This document shows positions 26,734 to 36,005 of a stretch of DNA of 64,000 bases, in pieces. The position numbers and the translations under genes were made by a program. Source of the stretch: Micromonospora sp. AMSO31t (GTDB lineage: Bacteria > Actinomycetota > Actinomycetes > Mycobacteriales > Micromonosporaceae). Positions within the stretch are counted from its first letter, which is position 1; each line of letters opens with the position of its first letter. Under the pieces are notes generated by a model. The model was not told the DNA's origin and made no database searches. It worked only from the letters and a program-made list of their open reading frames with translations. The stretch covers positions 1-64,000 of the forward strand of contig NZ_WBKT01000014.1 in NCBI RefSeq assembly GCF_008868175.1. Reading direction: 5' to 3'.

Positions 26734-27309
26734 ATGGGGACGGATGCGAACTACGAGCGGCCCGCCGGCAGTCCGGCGGCCTCGGTGGTGCACAGCCTGC
26801 ACGAGCGCAAGGAGACGCTGGCGACCGCCGAGTCGCTGACCGGTGGGCTGCTCTCCGCCTCGATCGTGGAGATCGCCGGGGTCAGCGGGGTCTACCGGGG
26901 CGGCCTGGTGGTCTACGCCACCGAGTTGAAGTCGGAGCTGGCCGGCGTACCGGCGAACCTGCTGGCCGAGCGCGGACCGGTCGATCCGGACGTGGCCGCC
27001 GCCCTCGCCGAGGGCGGGCGGCGGCGCTGCGGCGCCGACTGGGGCCTGGCCACCACCGGCGTGGCCGGACCGGAGCCGCAGGACGGCAAGCCGGTCGGCC
27101 TGGTCTACGTGGCGGCGGCCGGGCCCGGCGGCACCGAGGTGCGCGAGCTGCACCTCGACGGTGGCCGGGACCACGTCCGCTCGGCCGCGGTGATCGAGGC
27201 GCTGCGCCTGCTCGCCGAGCAGATCCACGCCGCCCCGGAGGCCGACGGGGCGCAGTCCGCCGACGAGGCGGACGGCACCGACGACCGGGCCGGAGCCGGC
27301 CAACGGTGA
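26734..27309 (+). CDS. CinA-family (PncC) nicotinamide-nucleotide amidohydrolase
   Basis: 191-aa protein equal to the C-terminal domain of CinA, without the N-terminal molybdopterin-type domain. It would deamidate nicotinamide mononucleotide in NAD recycling. Signature stretches are [25 protein letters not shown] (residues about 29-53; broken here only for length, with the Ser in AESLTGG) and [21 protein letters not shown] near 109-129. The C-terminal 25 residues are acidic and variable. ATG 26734 follows GAGAGGG. Next to pgsA, as in many actinobacteria. Confidence 0.9.
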   Translation: MGTDANYERPAGSPAASVVHSLHERKETLATAESLTGGLLSASIVEIAGVSGVYRGGLVVYATELKSELAGVPANLLAERGPVDPDVAAALAEGGRRRCGADWGLATTGVAGPEPQDGKPVGLVYVAAAGPGGTEVRELHLDGGRDHVRSAAVIEALRLLAEQIHAAPEADGAQSADEADGTDDRAGAGQR

Positions 27310-27536
27310 CCCCGTCCGCGACACGCCCGACCGCGGGCGTTCCGGCCCGGGGCCGCCGACCGGCCGGCGAGGCCGGTTGCGCAGGATTGGAGAGGCGGGG
27401 TGGGATGTCGTCGGGGCGACCAACGGGTACGGTTGCGGGAAGGCTCCGGCGGACGACGCCGGCGACGGGGCGGTCCACCGCGCCCGGCGCGGCACGCCCG
27501 GCCGGAGATGGTGGTTCCCGTCCAGGGGGAGGTGCG

Positions 27537-27974
27537 ATGGTTCTGCTACGCCGGGTGATCGGTGACGCACTGCGGGCGCGCCGGCAGGGGCAGCACCGCA
27601 CCCTCCGCGAAGTCTCCTCCGCCGCCAACGTGAGCCTCGGCTACCTCTCCGAGATCGAGCGCGGCCAGAAGGAACCCTCCAGCGAGCTGCTGGCCGCGAT
27701 CTGCGACGCGCTCGGCGCCCGCCTCTCCGAGCTGCTCAGCGAGGTCAGCGACACGGTGGCGCTGGCCGAGCAGATGCCCGGGGTGCTGGTGCCGGTGGCC
27801 GACGAGTCGATCGAGCCGACGCCGGCCGTGCGCAAGGCCACCAACCGGGGGGTCCGCCAGGTCAGCTCGGACGGCTCCGTGGCCGTCCAGGTCCGCCAGG
27901 ACTCGCCGCTCAAGGCGACGCTGCGCACCACCCGGGTCCGCCCCGCGGACCGGGACGTGGTCTGCGCCGCCTGA
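27537..27974 (+). CDS. clgR: Clp gene regulator ClgR
   Basis: XRE-type activator of 145 aa that switches on clp protease genes and, in actinobacteria, the Psp response. The helix-turn-helix is [23 protein letters not shown] (residues 23-45 approx.), with the invariant GYLSEIERG. The protein ends ...VVCAA; a terminal Ala-Ala acts in Streptomyces ClgR as a signal for ClpP-dependent turnover, giving feedback. ATG 27537 is preceded by GGGGGAGG. The 227-bp leader upstream has a TACGGT box at 27427-27432 as a possible promoter. pspA follows after 166 bp, the known clgR-psp arrangement. Confidence 0.92.
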   Translation: MVLLRRVIGDALRARRQGQHRTLREVSSAANVSLGYLSEIERGQKEPSSELLAAICDALGARLSELLSEVSDTVALAEQMPGVLVPVADESIEPTPAVRKATNRGVRQVSSDGSVAVQVRQDSPLKATLRTTRVRPADRDVVCAA

Positions 27975-28140
27975 TCCCGCCCGTCGCGCCGTGGCCGCCG
28001 GTGGCGACCGAGTCGTAGTGTTGATCAGGGTCGTACGGGGTGCCGGGTTGGCGTCCGACTGGGACGATGGAGGCACACCGCGCGGCTCGCCGGTCGACCC
28101 CGGTCGGGCGACGCGACGCTACTGAGGGGACAAGGCGGAG

Positions 28141-28992
28141 ATGGCGAACCCGTTCGTCAAGGGTTGGAAATACCTGATGGCGCTCTTCGGCGCGAAGATC
28201 GACGAGCACGCCGATCCGAAGGTGCAGATCCAGCAGGCCATCGAGGAGGCCCAGCGGCAGCACCAGGCGCTGGTCCAGCAGGCGGCCGCCGTGATCGGCA
28301 ACCAGCGCCAGCTGGAGATGAAGCTGTCCCGACAGATGACCGAGGTCGAGCAGCTCCAGGCCAACGCCCGGCAGGCCCTGGTCCTGGCCGACCAGGCCCG
28401 GGGTCGCGGCGACGAGACCGAGGCCGGGCGTTACGAGCAGTCCGCGCAGCTCCTCGCGAGCCAGTTGGTCTCCGCCGAGCAGGCGATGGAGGACCTCAAG
28501 ACCCTGCACGACCAGGCGCTCGGCGCGGCCGCGCAGGCCCGCAAGGCGGTCGAGAACAACTCGATGATCCTCCAGCAGAAGCTGGCCGAGCGCAGCAAGC
28601 TGCTCAGCCAGCTCGAGCAGGCCAAGATGCAGGAGACGGTCGCCCGCTCGCTGGAGTCGATGTCGGCGCTCACCGCCCCCGGCACCACCCCGTCGCTCAA
28701 CGAGGTCCGCGACCGGATCGAGCGCCGCTACGCCGACGCTATGGGCCGGGCCGAGCTGGCCGGCAACTCCGTCGAGGGCCGGATGCTGGAGATCCAGAAG
28801 GCGAGCCTCGACTCGGCCGGGTCGGCGAGACTGGAGCAGATCCGGTCGAGCATGGCCGGCGAGCAGCTCGGCGGCCGGCAGGAGCGCCCCGCGGTGGGGC
28901 AGCCCGCCGACCCGGCGGCCGCCGCCCGGCTCGACGAGATCCGGGGCACCATGAGCCGGGAGCGCGGCACCGGGGAGAGCACCACGAGCTAG
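28141..28992 (+). CDS. pspA: Phage shock protein A (PspA/IM30)
   Basis: Peripheral membrane protein of 283 aa, long coiled coil, that assembles into rods and supports damaged inner membrane. [38 protein letters not shown] shows the N-terminal amphipathic helix then the PspA repeat; heptads rich in Gln/Ala extend to about residue 185, followed by a less helical tail ([19 protein letters not shown]). The ESCRT-III-like fold is inferred from family. ATG 28141 follows GAGGGGAC and GGCGGAG. Next to clgR and a PspM-M48 fusion, forming an actinobacterial Psp operon. Confidence 0.93.
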   Translation: MANPFVKGWKYLMALFGAKIDEHADPKVQIQQAIEEAQRQHQALVQQAAAVIGNQRQLEMKLSRQMTEVEQLQANARQALVLADQARGRGDETEAGRYEQSAQLLASQLVSAEQAMEDLKTLHDQALGAAAQARKAVENNSMILQQKLAERSKLLSQLEQAKMQETVARSLESMSALTAPGTTPSLNEVRDRIERRYADAMGRAELAGNSVEGRMLEIQKASLDSAGSARLEQIRSSMAGEQLGGRQERPAVGQPADPAAAARLDEIRGTMSRERGTGESTTS

Positions 28993-29008
28993 GGGACGGG
29001 GGAGACCC

Positions 29009-30646
29009 ATGGTCGACGAGCGGGCGCGGCACTTCCGCCGGCTGCGCAGGTTGCGCCGGTCGGCGCAGCGCTGGAGCGTCCTGGCGGGTGGGCTGGGCGG
29101 CGCGGCCGCCGTGCTGACCCCGTACGCCGGGCTGGGCCTGCCCGACGCGGCCTGGGCCGGGGCCGCCGGCAGCGCCATCGCCGTCGCGGTCTGGCGCTGG
29201 GCCGACCTGAGAGTCCTCGCCGCCGCGCCGGCCCCGCCGGCCCTCGACCCGGCCGAGGCCGCCGCCCGCTCCCGCGCGCGGCTGGTCGCCGCGGTCGAGC
29301 GGCTACCCGTGGGCCCCGGCGTCCTCGCCGAGGTACGCCGCGTCCGCTCCCGCCTCGCACTGCGTGGCACCACCGCCGCCAAGGCCTGGGCCCGGCTGGA
29401 CCGGGCCGCGCTGACCCTGGCCGGGCTGGCCGTCGCGCTGCTCGTCGCAGGAGCGCTGCTGGTGCCGTGGAGCCGGCCGCCGGCGCCCCGCGCCGACCAG
29501 CTCGCGGCGCTGCGCGCGCTCCCCGTCGACCAGGTGGCCCGGGGCCGGGCCTTCCACGGCGCGCTGCGCCCGGCCGGCTGGTCGGCGCTCGCCGTCGGCC
29601 TCGTGGTGGCCCTGCTGCTCGGGTTCACCCCGCTCGGCGGCCGCCTGGTCGAGCTGGCCGGCCGGCCCTTCGGCGGGCACTGGGCCGCCCAGGCGGTGCT
29701 CGGCGGGCTGGCCGTGATGTTCCTCGCCGACATGCTCACCCTGCCCTTCGCCGCCTGGCGGCAGACCGTGCTGACCCGCTACGGGCTGAGCACCCAGGGC
29801 TGGGGCGGCTGGGCCGTCGACCTGCTCAAGTCGTACGCGGTCAGCGCGGTCATCGGCGCGCTCGTCCTGCTCGGCTTCTACACGGTGGTCCGGCTCTCCC
29901 CGCGCTGGTGGTGGGCGTTCGGCGCGGCCGGGGCCGCCGCGCTCGTGGTGCTGCTGTCGTTCGTGCTGCCCGTGCTGGTCGAGCCGGTGTTCAACCGGTT
30001 CACCCCCATGGAGCCCGGCCCGCTGCGCACCGAGCTGACCAGCCTGGCGGCCCGGGACGGGGTGCCCGTGCGCGACGTGCTGGTGGCCGACGCCTCGCGG
30101 CGGACCCGGGCCGTCAACGCGTACGTCTCGGGGCTGGGGCCGACCCGGCGGGTGGTCGTCTACGACACCCTGCTGCGCGAGGCGGCCCCGGCCGAGGTGA
30201 CCAGCGTGGTCGCCCACGAGTTGGGGCACGCCAAGGACCGGGACGTCTGGACCGGCACCCTGACCGGCGCGCTGGGCGCCGCCGCCGCGGTGGTGGCCCT
30301 CTACCTGATCGGGTCCTGGGCGCCGCTGCTGCGGCTGGCCGGCGTCGACTCGGTCGCCCAACCACGGGCGTTCCCGCTGCTGCTCGCGCTGGTCACTGTG
30401 GCCGGCCTGGTGGCCACGCCGGCGCAGGCGCTGGTGTCCCGGCGGGTGGAGGCGCGGGCCGACGCGCACGCGCTGGCGCTCACCGGCGACCCGGGCACCT
30501 TCGAGGCGATGCAGCGCCGCCTGGCCGGGGTGAACCTGGCCGACCCCGACCCGCCCCGCTGGGAATACCTCTGGTCGGCGTCCCACCCGTCCACCGTGGA
30601 GCGGATGGCCGCCGCCCGCGCCTACGCCAGGGAGTCCGGCCGATGA
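29009..30646 (+). CDS. PspM-like domain fused to M48 metalloprotease
   Basis: 545-aa membrane protein. Residues 1 to about 130 match PspM, the envelope-stress partner of PspA (basic head RHFRRLRRLRRSAQRWSVL, one or two helices, then a soluble part to LRGTTAAKAWARL). From about 131 a complete CAAX/Ste24-like M48 protease follows, with several helices, zinc motif HELGH at 403-407, then VEARADAHALALTG bearing the third Glu. These parts are usually separate neighbours. ATG 29009 sits 16 bp after pspA and the stop overlaps pimB as ATGA. Likely role: membrane protease tied to the Psp complex, a candidate for envelope quality control. Confidence 0.85.
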   Translation: MVDERARHFRRLRRLRRSAQRWSVLAGGLGGAAAVLTPYAGLGLPDAAWAGAAGSAIAVAVWRWADLRVLAAAPAPPALDPAEAAARSRARLVAAVERLPVGPGVLAEVRRVRSRLALRGTTAAKAWARLDRAALTLAGLAVALLVAGALLVPWSRPPAPRADQLAALRALPVDQVARGRAFHGALRPAGWSALAVGLVVALLLGFTPLGGRLVELAGRPFGGHWAAQAVLGGLAVMFLADMLTLPFAAWRQTVLTRYGLSTQGWGGWAVDLLKSYAVSAVIGALVLLGFYTVVRLSPRWWWAFGAAGAAALVVLLSFVLPVLVEPVFNRFTPMEPGPLRTELTSLAARDGVPVRDVLVADASRRTRAVNAYVSGLGPTRRVVVYDTLLREAAPAEVTSVVAHELGHAKDRDVWTGTLTGALGAAAAVVALYLIGSWAPLLRLAGVDSVAQPRAFPLLLALVTVAGLVATPAQALVSRRVEARADAHALALTGDPGTFEAMQRRLAGVNLADPDPPRWEYLWSASHPSTVERMAAARAYARESGR

Positions 30647-31767
30647 GCCGCACCTTGCTGATCACCAACGACTTCCCGCCCCGCCCCGGCGGCATCCAGT
30701 CGTTCGTGCACCACCTGGCGGTGCGCCAGCCCCCGGGCTCCGTGGTGGTCTACGCGTCGAGCTGGCGGGGCGCGGCCAAGTTCGACGCCGACCAGCCGTT
30801 CGAGGTGGTCCGGGAGCGGACGAAGGTGCTGCTGCCCACCCCGCTGGTGGCCCGCCGGGCGGCCCGGCTGGCCCGGGCGTACGACTGCGACACGGTGTGG
30901 TTCGGCGCGGCGGCCCCGCTGGGGCTGCTCGCGGCCGGGCTGCGCCGGCGGGCCGGGATCCGCCGGACGGTGGCGCTCACCCACGGGCACGAGGCCGGCT
31001 GGGCCTCGCTGCCCGGCGCCCGGACGGCGCTGCGCCGGATCGGCCGGGGCGTGGACGTCACCACCTACCTCGGCGAGTACACCCGGGTCCGGCTGGCCCG
31101 CGTGCTCGACGGGGTGACCGAGCTGCGCCGGCTCGCCCCGGGCGTCGACGTGGACACCTACCACCCCGACGTCGACGGTGAGCGGGTGCGGCTGCGGTTG
31201 GGGCTGGCCGACCGGCCGGTGGTGGTGTGCGTCTCGCGCCTGGTCCCGCGCAAGGGTCAGGACATGCTCATCCGGGCCATGCCGGAGATCCGCCGCCGGG
31301 TGCCCGACGCCGCGTTGCTGGTCGTCGGCGGCGGCCCCTACCGGGCGGCGCTGCACAAGCTGGCCCGGCAGGTCGGGGTGGAACGCGACGTGGTGTTCAC
31401 CGGCTCGGTGCCGTCGGCCGAGCTGCCCGCCCACTACGCGGCCGGCGACGTCTACGCGATGCCCTGCCGGACCCGCAACCGGGGCCTGGACGTCGAGGGC
31501 CTGGGGATCGTCTACCTGGAGGCCAGCGCGACGGGGCTGCCGGTGGTGGCCGGCGACTCCGGCGGCGCGCCGGACGCGGTCCGCGAGGGTGAGACCGGCT
31601 ACGTGGTCCGCGGCCGGGACGTGCCGCAGCTCGCCGACCGGGTGGCGACCCTGCTCGCCGACCGGGACCTGGCCCGCCAGCTCGGCGCGGCCGGCCGGGC
31701 CTGGGTGGAACGGGAGTGGCGCTGGGAGACCCAGGCCGAGCGGATGGCCGCGCTGCTCGCCGGCTGA
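30643..31767 (+). CDS. pimB: PimB'-type alpha-1,6-mannosyltransferase (GT4)
   Basis: 374-aa GT-B glycosyltransferase that adds the second mannose to phosphatidylinositol mannoside from GDP-mannose on the cytoplasmic face. MSRTLLITNDFPPRPGGIQ opens the acceptor domain; the donor domain has VSRLVPRKGQDMLI, VFTGSVPS and the GT4 E-x7-E as EGLGIVYLEASATGLP. ATG 30643 overlaps the upstream stop (ATGA). A hairpin beginning at the stop codon ends the unit. A distinct alpha-1,2-type GT87 gene lies at 8678, so the strain likely makes PIM-type lipids. Confidence 0.88.
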   Translation: MSRTLLITNDFPPRPGGIQSFVHHLAVRQPPGSVVVYASSWRGAAKFDADQPFEVVRERTKVLLPTPLVARRAARLARAYDCDTVWFGAAAPLGLLAAGLRRRAGIRRTVALTHGHEAGWASLPGARTALRRIGRGVDVTTYLGEYTRVRLARVLDGVTELRRLAPGVDVDTYHPDVDGERVRLRLGLADRPVVVCVSRLVPRKGQDMLIRAMPEIRRRVPDAALLVVGGGPYRAALHKLARQVGVERDVVFTGSVPSAELPAHYAAGDVYAMPCRTRNRGLDVEGLGIVYLEASATGLPVVAGDSGGAPDAVREGETGYVVRGRDVPQLADRVATLLADRDLARQLGAAGRAWVEREWRWETQAERMAALLAG

Positions 31768-31793
31768 CCCCGGCCCGGGAGCCGGGCCGGGGT
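31767..31793. terminator. Bidirectional terminator between pimB' and MMPL genes
   Basis: ACCCCGGCCCGG and exact complement around a GAG loop, sharing the last base of the pimB' stop codon; the MMPL gene converges 17 bp away. Confidence 0.8.
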
Positions 31794-31809
31794 CGCGAAG
31801 GCGAACCGG

Positions 31810-33921
31810 TCAGGTGCGGACCAGGTCCGGCTCCGGCGGGACCGGCCGCGGCGACCGGCGGGCCAACCGCCCCGGCCACCAGGTGCGCATGCCGAGGTCC
31901 AGGGTCAGCGCCGGGATGAGCAGGCTGCGCACCAGCAGGGTGTCCAGCAGGATGCCAACCGCCACGATGACGCCCATCTGGACCGACGGCACGAGCGGGA
32001 GCACCAGCAGCGCGCCGAAGGTGGCGGCCAGCACCACGCCCGCGCTGGTGATCACCCCGCCGGTGACGGTCAGCGCGTGCAGCACGCCGGGCCGGTGCCC
32101 GATCCGGGCGACCTCCTCCCGGGCCCGGGTCATCAGGAAGATCGTGTAATCCACTCCGAGCGCGACCAGGAACAGGAACGCCTGCAGCGGAACCCCGACG
32201 AAGAGCCGGGGATGGCCCAGGGCGTCGAGCAGCAGCCCGGCGGCCCCCATGGCGGCCGCGTACGAGAGGACCACGCTGATCATCAGCAGCAGCGGCGCGA
32301 CCAGCGACCGGAGCAGCAGCACCAGGATGACCAGGACAACCGCGAGCACCAGCGGGATGACCACCCGGTTGTCGCGGTTCACCGTGCGTTCCTCGTCGAG
32401 CACGGTGGCGGTCCGCCCGCCCACGAGGGCCTGCGCGTCGGGCACCGCGTGCACCGCGGTCCGCAGCCGGGTGACCGCGTCCCGGGCGGCGTCGCTGTCC
32501 GGTGCGGCGCCGAGCACGGCCGGCACCCGCACCCACCGGCCGTCCGCCGAGCGCTGCGGCGCGCCCACCTCGGCGACACCCGGCACGGCGCGGGCGGCAT
32601 CCACCACCCGGTCCGCCGTTTCGGCGGCGGCCAGGATCTCGGCGGGCGCGGCCGCGCCGCCCGGGTAGTGGGCCGCGATCAGCCGCTGCCCGGCGACCGA
32701 GCCGACCTCGGTGGTGAACGACTCGTCGTCGGGCAGGCCCAGGCCGAGGTTGCCGATGCCCAGGGTCAGCGCGGCCAGCGCGGCGGCGGTGCCGAGCCAC
32801 ACCGCCCGGGGCCGGCCGGCGACCAGACCGGAGATCCGGCGCCACACCCCGTGGCCGGCGGTCTGGTCACGGGTGTCGGCGGCGCCGGGAGCGTACCGGG
32901 GCACGAACGGCCAGAACAGCCACCGGCCGCACAGCACCAGCACCGCGGGCAGCAGGGTGGTCATGGCCAGCAGCGCGGCGGCGATGCCGACCGCGCCGAC
33001 CGGGCCCAGGCCGCGGGTGGCCGGCAGGTCGGCCGCGAGCAGGCAGAGCAGTCCGATCGCGACGGTCGCGGCGGAGGCGCAGACCGCGCCGGCAGAGCGG
33101 CGCAGCGCGGCCGCCATGGCGGCGTGCCGGTCGGCGTGCCGCCGCAGCTCCTCGCGGTAGCGGGCGATGAGCAGCAGGGCGTAGTCCACCCCGACGCCGA
33201 AGACGAGCACGGTGAGGATGGTCTGGCTCTGGAAGTCGACGGCCAGCCCGGCGTGCCGGGCCAACAGGTAGACCACCGCCCCGGCGAGCTGGTTGGCGAC
33301 GGCCACCCCGACCAGCGGGATCAGCCACAGCACCGGGCTGCGGTAGGTGATCAGCAGGAGCAGGGCGACGGTGAGCGCGGTGGCCAGCAGCAGCGCGCCG
33401 TCCATCCCGGAGAACGCGTCGAAGACGTCGTGCTCGGCGGCCGCGTCCCCGGTGAGCGCGGTCCGCAGGCCGGGTGGCGCGCGGTCGGCCAGCCGGTCCT
33501 TGAGCGCGCCGACCGCCTCGGCGCGTCGCTCCTCGTCGAGGCTGACCGGCACCGACAGCAGCAGCGCCCGGCCGTCGGCGGCGGCCACCGGCGGGGACAC
33601 CGCGCCGCCGTCGGCGTACCGGGCGAAGTCGGCCCGGTCGGCCTCGACCCGGGCCTGATCGGCCGGGGTGAGGCCGCTGTCGCGGACGTAGACGGCGATG
33701 GCCAGCGGGTGCCGCGACTCGGGGAAGGCCGCCTCGGCCCGCTGCACCGCCCGGCTGCTCTCGGCGCCGGCCGGCAGCGCGCCGAGCGTCGAGTTGTCCT
33801 GGACCTCGCCGAGCTTCACGGCGAGCGGGCCGGCCGCCACGAGCAGCGCCAGCCAGAGGAGGAGGACCGCGTACTTGCCGCGGCGGCCGGCGGGTAGGCC
33901 GGCCAGGCGTTGTGGGGACAT
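31810..33921 (-). CDS. MMPL-family RND transporter
   Basis: 703-aa proton-driven exporter of the MmpL class (lipids, siderophores or drugs). Two halves, each with a large periplasmic loop after the first helix, then bundles of five helices: KYAVLLLWLALLVAAGPLAV (residues about 16-35) and a second copy near 350-370. Relay-type motifs GVGVDYALLLIARYREE (about 238-254) and LGVDYTIFLMTRAREE (near 600) mark the transmembrane Asp-Tyr pairs. ATG 33921 follows AAGGGAA. Divergent from a histidine kinase/regulator pair, 153 bp apart, so stress- or drug-triggered control by that pair is plausible. Confidence 0.93.
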   Translation of the reverse strand: MSPQRLAGLPAGRRGKYAVLLLWLALLVAAGPLAVKLGEVQDNSTLGALPAGAESSRAVQRAEAAFPESRHPLAIAVYVRDSGLTPADQARVEADRADFARYADGGAVSPPVAAADGRALLLSVPVSLDEERRAEAVGALKDRLADRAPPGLRTALTGDAAAEHDVFDAFSGMDGALLLATALTVALLLLITYRSPVLWLIPLVGVAVANQLAGAVVYLLARHAGLAVDFQSQTILTVLVFGVGVDYALLLIARYREELRRHADRHAAMAAALRRSAGAVCASAATVAIGLLCLLAADLPATRGLGPVGAVGIAAALLAMTTLLPAVLVLCGRWLFWPFVPRYAPGAADTRDQTAGHGVWRRISGLVAGRPRAVWLGTAAALAALTLGIGNLGLGLPDDESFTTEVGSVAGQRLIAAHYPGGAAAPAEILAAAETADRVVDAARAVPGVAEVGAPQRSADGRWVRVPAVLGAAPDSDAARDAVTRLRTAVHAVPDAQALVGGRTATVLDEERTVNRDNRVVIPLVLAVVLVILVLLLRSLVAPLLLMISVVLSYAAAMGAAGLLLDALGHPRLFVGVPLQAFLFLVALGVDYTIFLMTRAREEVARIGHRPGVLHALTVTGGVITSAGVVLAATFGALLVLPLVPSVQMGVIVAVGILLDTLLVRSLLIPALTLDLGMRTWWPGRLARRSPRPVPPEPDLVRT

Positions 33922-34062
33922 CCGAGGTTCCCTTTCGTCGTCACGGTTGCGGGGTCGGTGACCCCTCCTTTCGATCCTTCGGTCCGGCCGCGCGCGGGTC
34001 AGGGGTGTCAGCGCGCCGGCCGGGGTGGTGCCAGCACCACCGATCGGTGGCGGCCGGTGCCG

Positions 34063-34068
34063 CAGAAT
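34063..34068 (+). promoter_or_regulatory. -10 box, first histidine kinase
   Basis: CAGAAT, 6 nt before GTG 34075; imperfect first base. Leaderless start possible. Confidence 0.35.
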
Positions 34069-34074
34069 GAGGCC

Positions 34075-35373
34075 GTGGACGGCGTACGCGGACTGCTCCG
34101 CACCTGGATCCGGCCCGGCGCGGTCACCGCCGCGCAGGGGCTGCTGATCGCCCTGCTGGCGTTGAGCACCCACGTCGCGCTCTTCGTGCTGTCGCTGGTG
34201 TCGCTGCTGCTGATCCCGGTGTTCGGCGTGGGGTTCGCGCTGTTCCCGGTGGCCATCGCGCTGGTCCGGCTCTGCGCCGGCCTGCACCGCCGGCTGGCCC
34301 GCTGGGGCGGGGTCGAGATGGCCAGTCCCTACCTGCCGGCTCCGGCGGGGGCGCAGTTCGGCACCTGGCGGCGGTTCCGCTGGGTGGTGAGCGACCCGGC
34401 CACCTGGCGCGACCTGTCCTGGCTGCTGCCGGGTGCGGTCACCGGCGCGGTGTGCCTGGCCGCCTTCGCCCTGCCGCTGTACGGCCTGGAGGGGCTGCTC
34501 GGGCTCCCGCTCGTGCTGCACCTGACCGTCGGCTTCGGCTACGGCCCGTTCTGGCCGATCGACAACCTCGGCGAGGCGCTGCTCTGCATCCCGCTGGGGG
34601 CGCTGTTCCTGGTCGGCGGGCTGGCCGTCGGGCGCTGGCTGGTCTGGCTGCACCTGGCCTTCGCCCGGTTCTTCCTGCCGCCGACCCGCACCGCCGAGCT
34701 GGCGCTGCGGGTCCGCCAGCTCACCGTCACCCGGGCCGACACGGTGGACGCGCGGGCCGCCGAGCTGCGGCGCATCGAGCGGGACCTGCACGACGGGGCG
34801 CAGGCCCGGATCGTCGCGCTGAGCATGAGCATCGGCCTGGCCGAGCAGCTCGTGGGCGACGACCCGGAGGCGGTGCGGCGGCTGCTCGCCGAGGCGCGGG
34901 AGACCAGCGGGCAGGCCCTGGCCGAGCTGCGCGGGCTGGTACGCGGCATCCACCCGCCGGTGCTCGCCGAGCGCGGCCTGGCAGGAGCGGTACGCGCGCT
35001 GGCGCTGGCCGTGCCGCTGCCGGTGGCGGTGACCGTCGACCTGCCGGGCCGCCCGGCCGCCCCCGTGGAGTCCGCCGCGTACTTCGCGGTGGCCGAGGGG
35101 CTGGCGAACGTCAGCAAGCACAGCGGGGCGTCCCGGGCCTGGGTTGAGCTCGGCCACGCCGGCGGGCGGCTGACCGTCGTGGTCGGTGACGACGGGCGGG
35201 GCGGCGCCGACCCGGCGGCGGGCAGCGGGCTGGCGGGGATGGGGCGCCGGCTGGCCGCGTTCGATGGGACGATGGTGGTGACCAGTCCGGCCGGTGGGCC
35301 CACCGTCATCAGCATGGAGCTGCCGTGCGAGTTGTCATCGCCGAGGATCTCGCCCTCCTCCGGGACGGGCTGA
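34075..35373 (+). CDS. Sensor histidine kinase (HisKA_3/NarL type)
   Basis: 432-aa membrane kinase. Residues about 1-215 hold four or more hydrophobic helices without an evident large extracellular domain, so it may sense membrane state like LiaS/DesK. The phosphoacceptor is in IERDLHDGAQARIVALSMSIGLAE (His near 240); the ATPase part shows the N-box ANVSKHSG and G-box DDGRGGADPAAGSGLAGM. GTG 34075 is the best start; the frame is open further upstream. Its 3' end overlaps the response regulator by 49 bp in another frame, which ties their translation. Faces the MMPL gene. Confidence 0.9.
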   Translation: MDGVRGLLRTWIRPGAVTAAQGLLIALLALSTHVALFVLSLVSLLLIPVFGVGFALFPVAIALVRLCAGLHRRLARWGGVEMASPYLPAPAGAQFGTWRRFRWVVSDPATWRDLSWLLPGAVTGAVCLAAFALPLYGLEGLLGLPLVLHLTVGFGYGPFWPIDNLGEALLCIPLGALFLVGGLAVGRWLVWLHLAFARFFLPPTRTAELALRVRQLTVTRADTVDARAAELRRIERDLHDGAQARIVALSMSIGLAEQLVGDDPEAVRRLLAEARETSGQALAELRGLVRGIHPPVLAERGLAGAVRALALAVPLPVAVTVDLPGRPAAPVESAAYFAVAEGLANVSKHSGASRAWVELGHAGGRLTVVVGDDGRGGADPAAGSGLAGMGRRLAAFDGTMVVTSPAGGPTVISMELPCELSSPRISPSSGTG

Positions 35374-35999
35374 TCCGCATCCTGGAGGCGTTCGGCTGCC
35401 AGGTGGTCGCGGCCGTCGACAACGGACCGTCGGTGCTGCCCGCGCTGATCGCGCACCGCCCGGACGTCGCCGTGCTCGACGTCCGGCTGCCACCCACCTT
35501 CACCGACGAGGGGCTGCAGGCGGCCATCCGGGCCCGCGCCGAGATCCCCGGCCTGCCGGTCCTCGTGCTGTCCCAGCACGTCGAGCAGCTCTACGCCCGG
35601 GAGCTGCTCTCCGACCGGCTCGGTGGGGTGGGCTACCTGCTCAAGGACCGGGTGTCCCACGTGGACCAGTTCGTCGACGCGGTGCGCCGGGTGGCCGGCG
35701 GCGGCACCGTCATGGACCCGGAGGTGGTGGCCCAGCTGCTGGCCAGCCGGTCCGGGGCGGGGCCGCTGGACGAGCTGACCGCCCGGGAGCGGGAGGTGCT
35801 CGGCCTGATGGCCGAGGGCCGGTCCAACGCGGCGGTGGCGGCCCGGCTCTTCGTCACCGAGAAGGCGGTCAACAAGCACATCAACAACATCTTCAGCAAG
35901 CTGCGGATGCCGCCGTCCGGCGACGACAACCGGCGGGTGCTGGCCGTGCTGGCCTACCTGCACGGGGAGGACGGCCGCCGGCCGCGGACCCCGGCCTGA
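35325..35999 (+). CDS. LuxR/NarL-family response regulator
   Basis: 224-aa regulator. The receiver begins VVIAEDLALLRDGLIRIL with the acidic pocket and phosphoacceptor Asp in VAVLDVRLPP (near residue 52), then LSQHVE and Lys in YLLKDRVS (near 106). The LuxR helix-turn-helix is ELTAREREVLGLMAEGRSNAAVAARLFVT-EKAVNKH (about 148-183). GTG 35325 lies within the kinase gene; no clear ribosome site is visible, consistent with coupling. Partner of the kinase at 34075; probable target is the divergent MMPL gene. Confidence 0.93.
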   Translation: MRVVIAEDLALLRDGLIRILEAFGCQVVAAVDNGPSVLPALIAHRPDVAVLDVRLPPTFTDEGLQAAIRARAEIPGLPVLVLSQHVEQLYARELLSDRLGGVGYLLKDRVSHVDQFVDAVRRVAGGGTVMDPEVVAQLLASRSGAGPLDELTAREREVLGLMAEGRSNAAVAARLFVTEKAVNKHINNIFSKLRMPPSGDDNRRVLAVLAYLHGEDGRRPRTPA

Positions 36000-36005
36000 C
36001 CCGGC

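Noticed and set aside
31810-35157. MMPL gene extended upstream to over 1100 codons
   Set aside because: The added part is opposite the histidine kinase and lacks similarity; ATG 33921 with a ribosome site begins a full-length MMPL protein.
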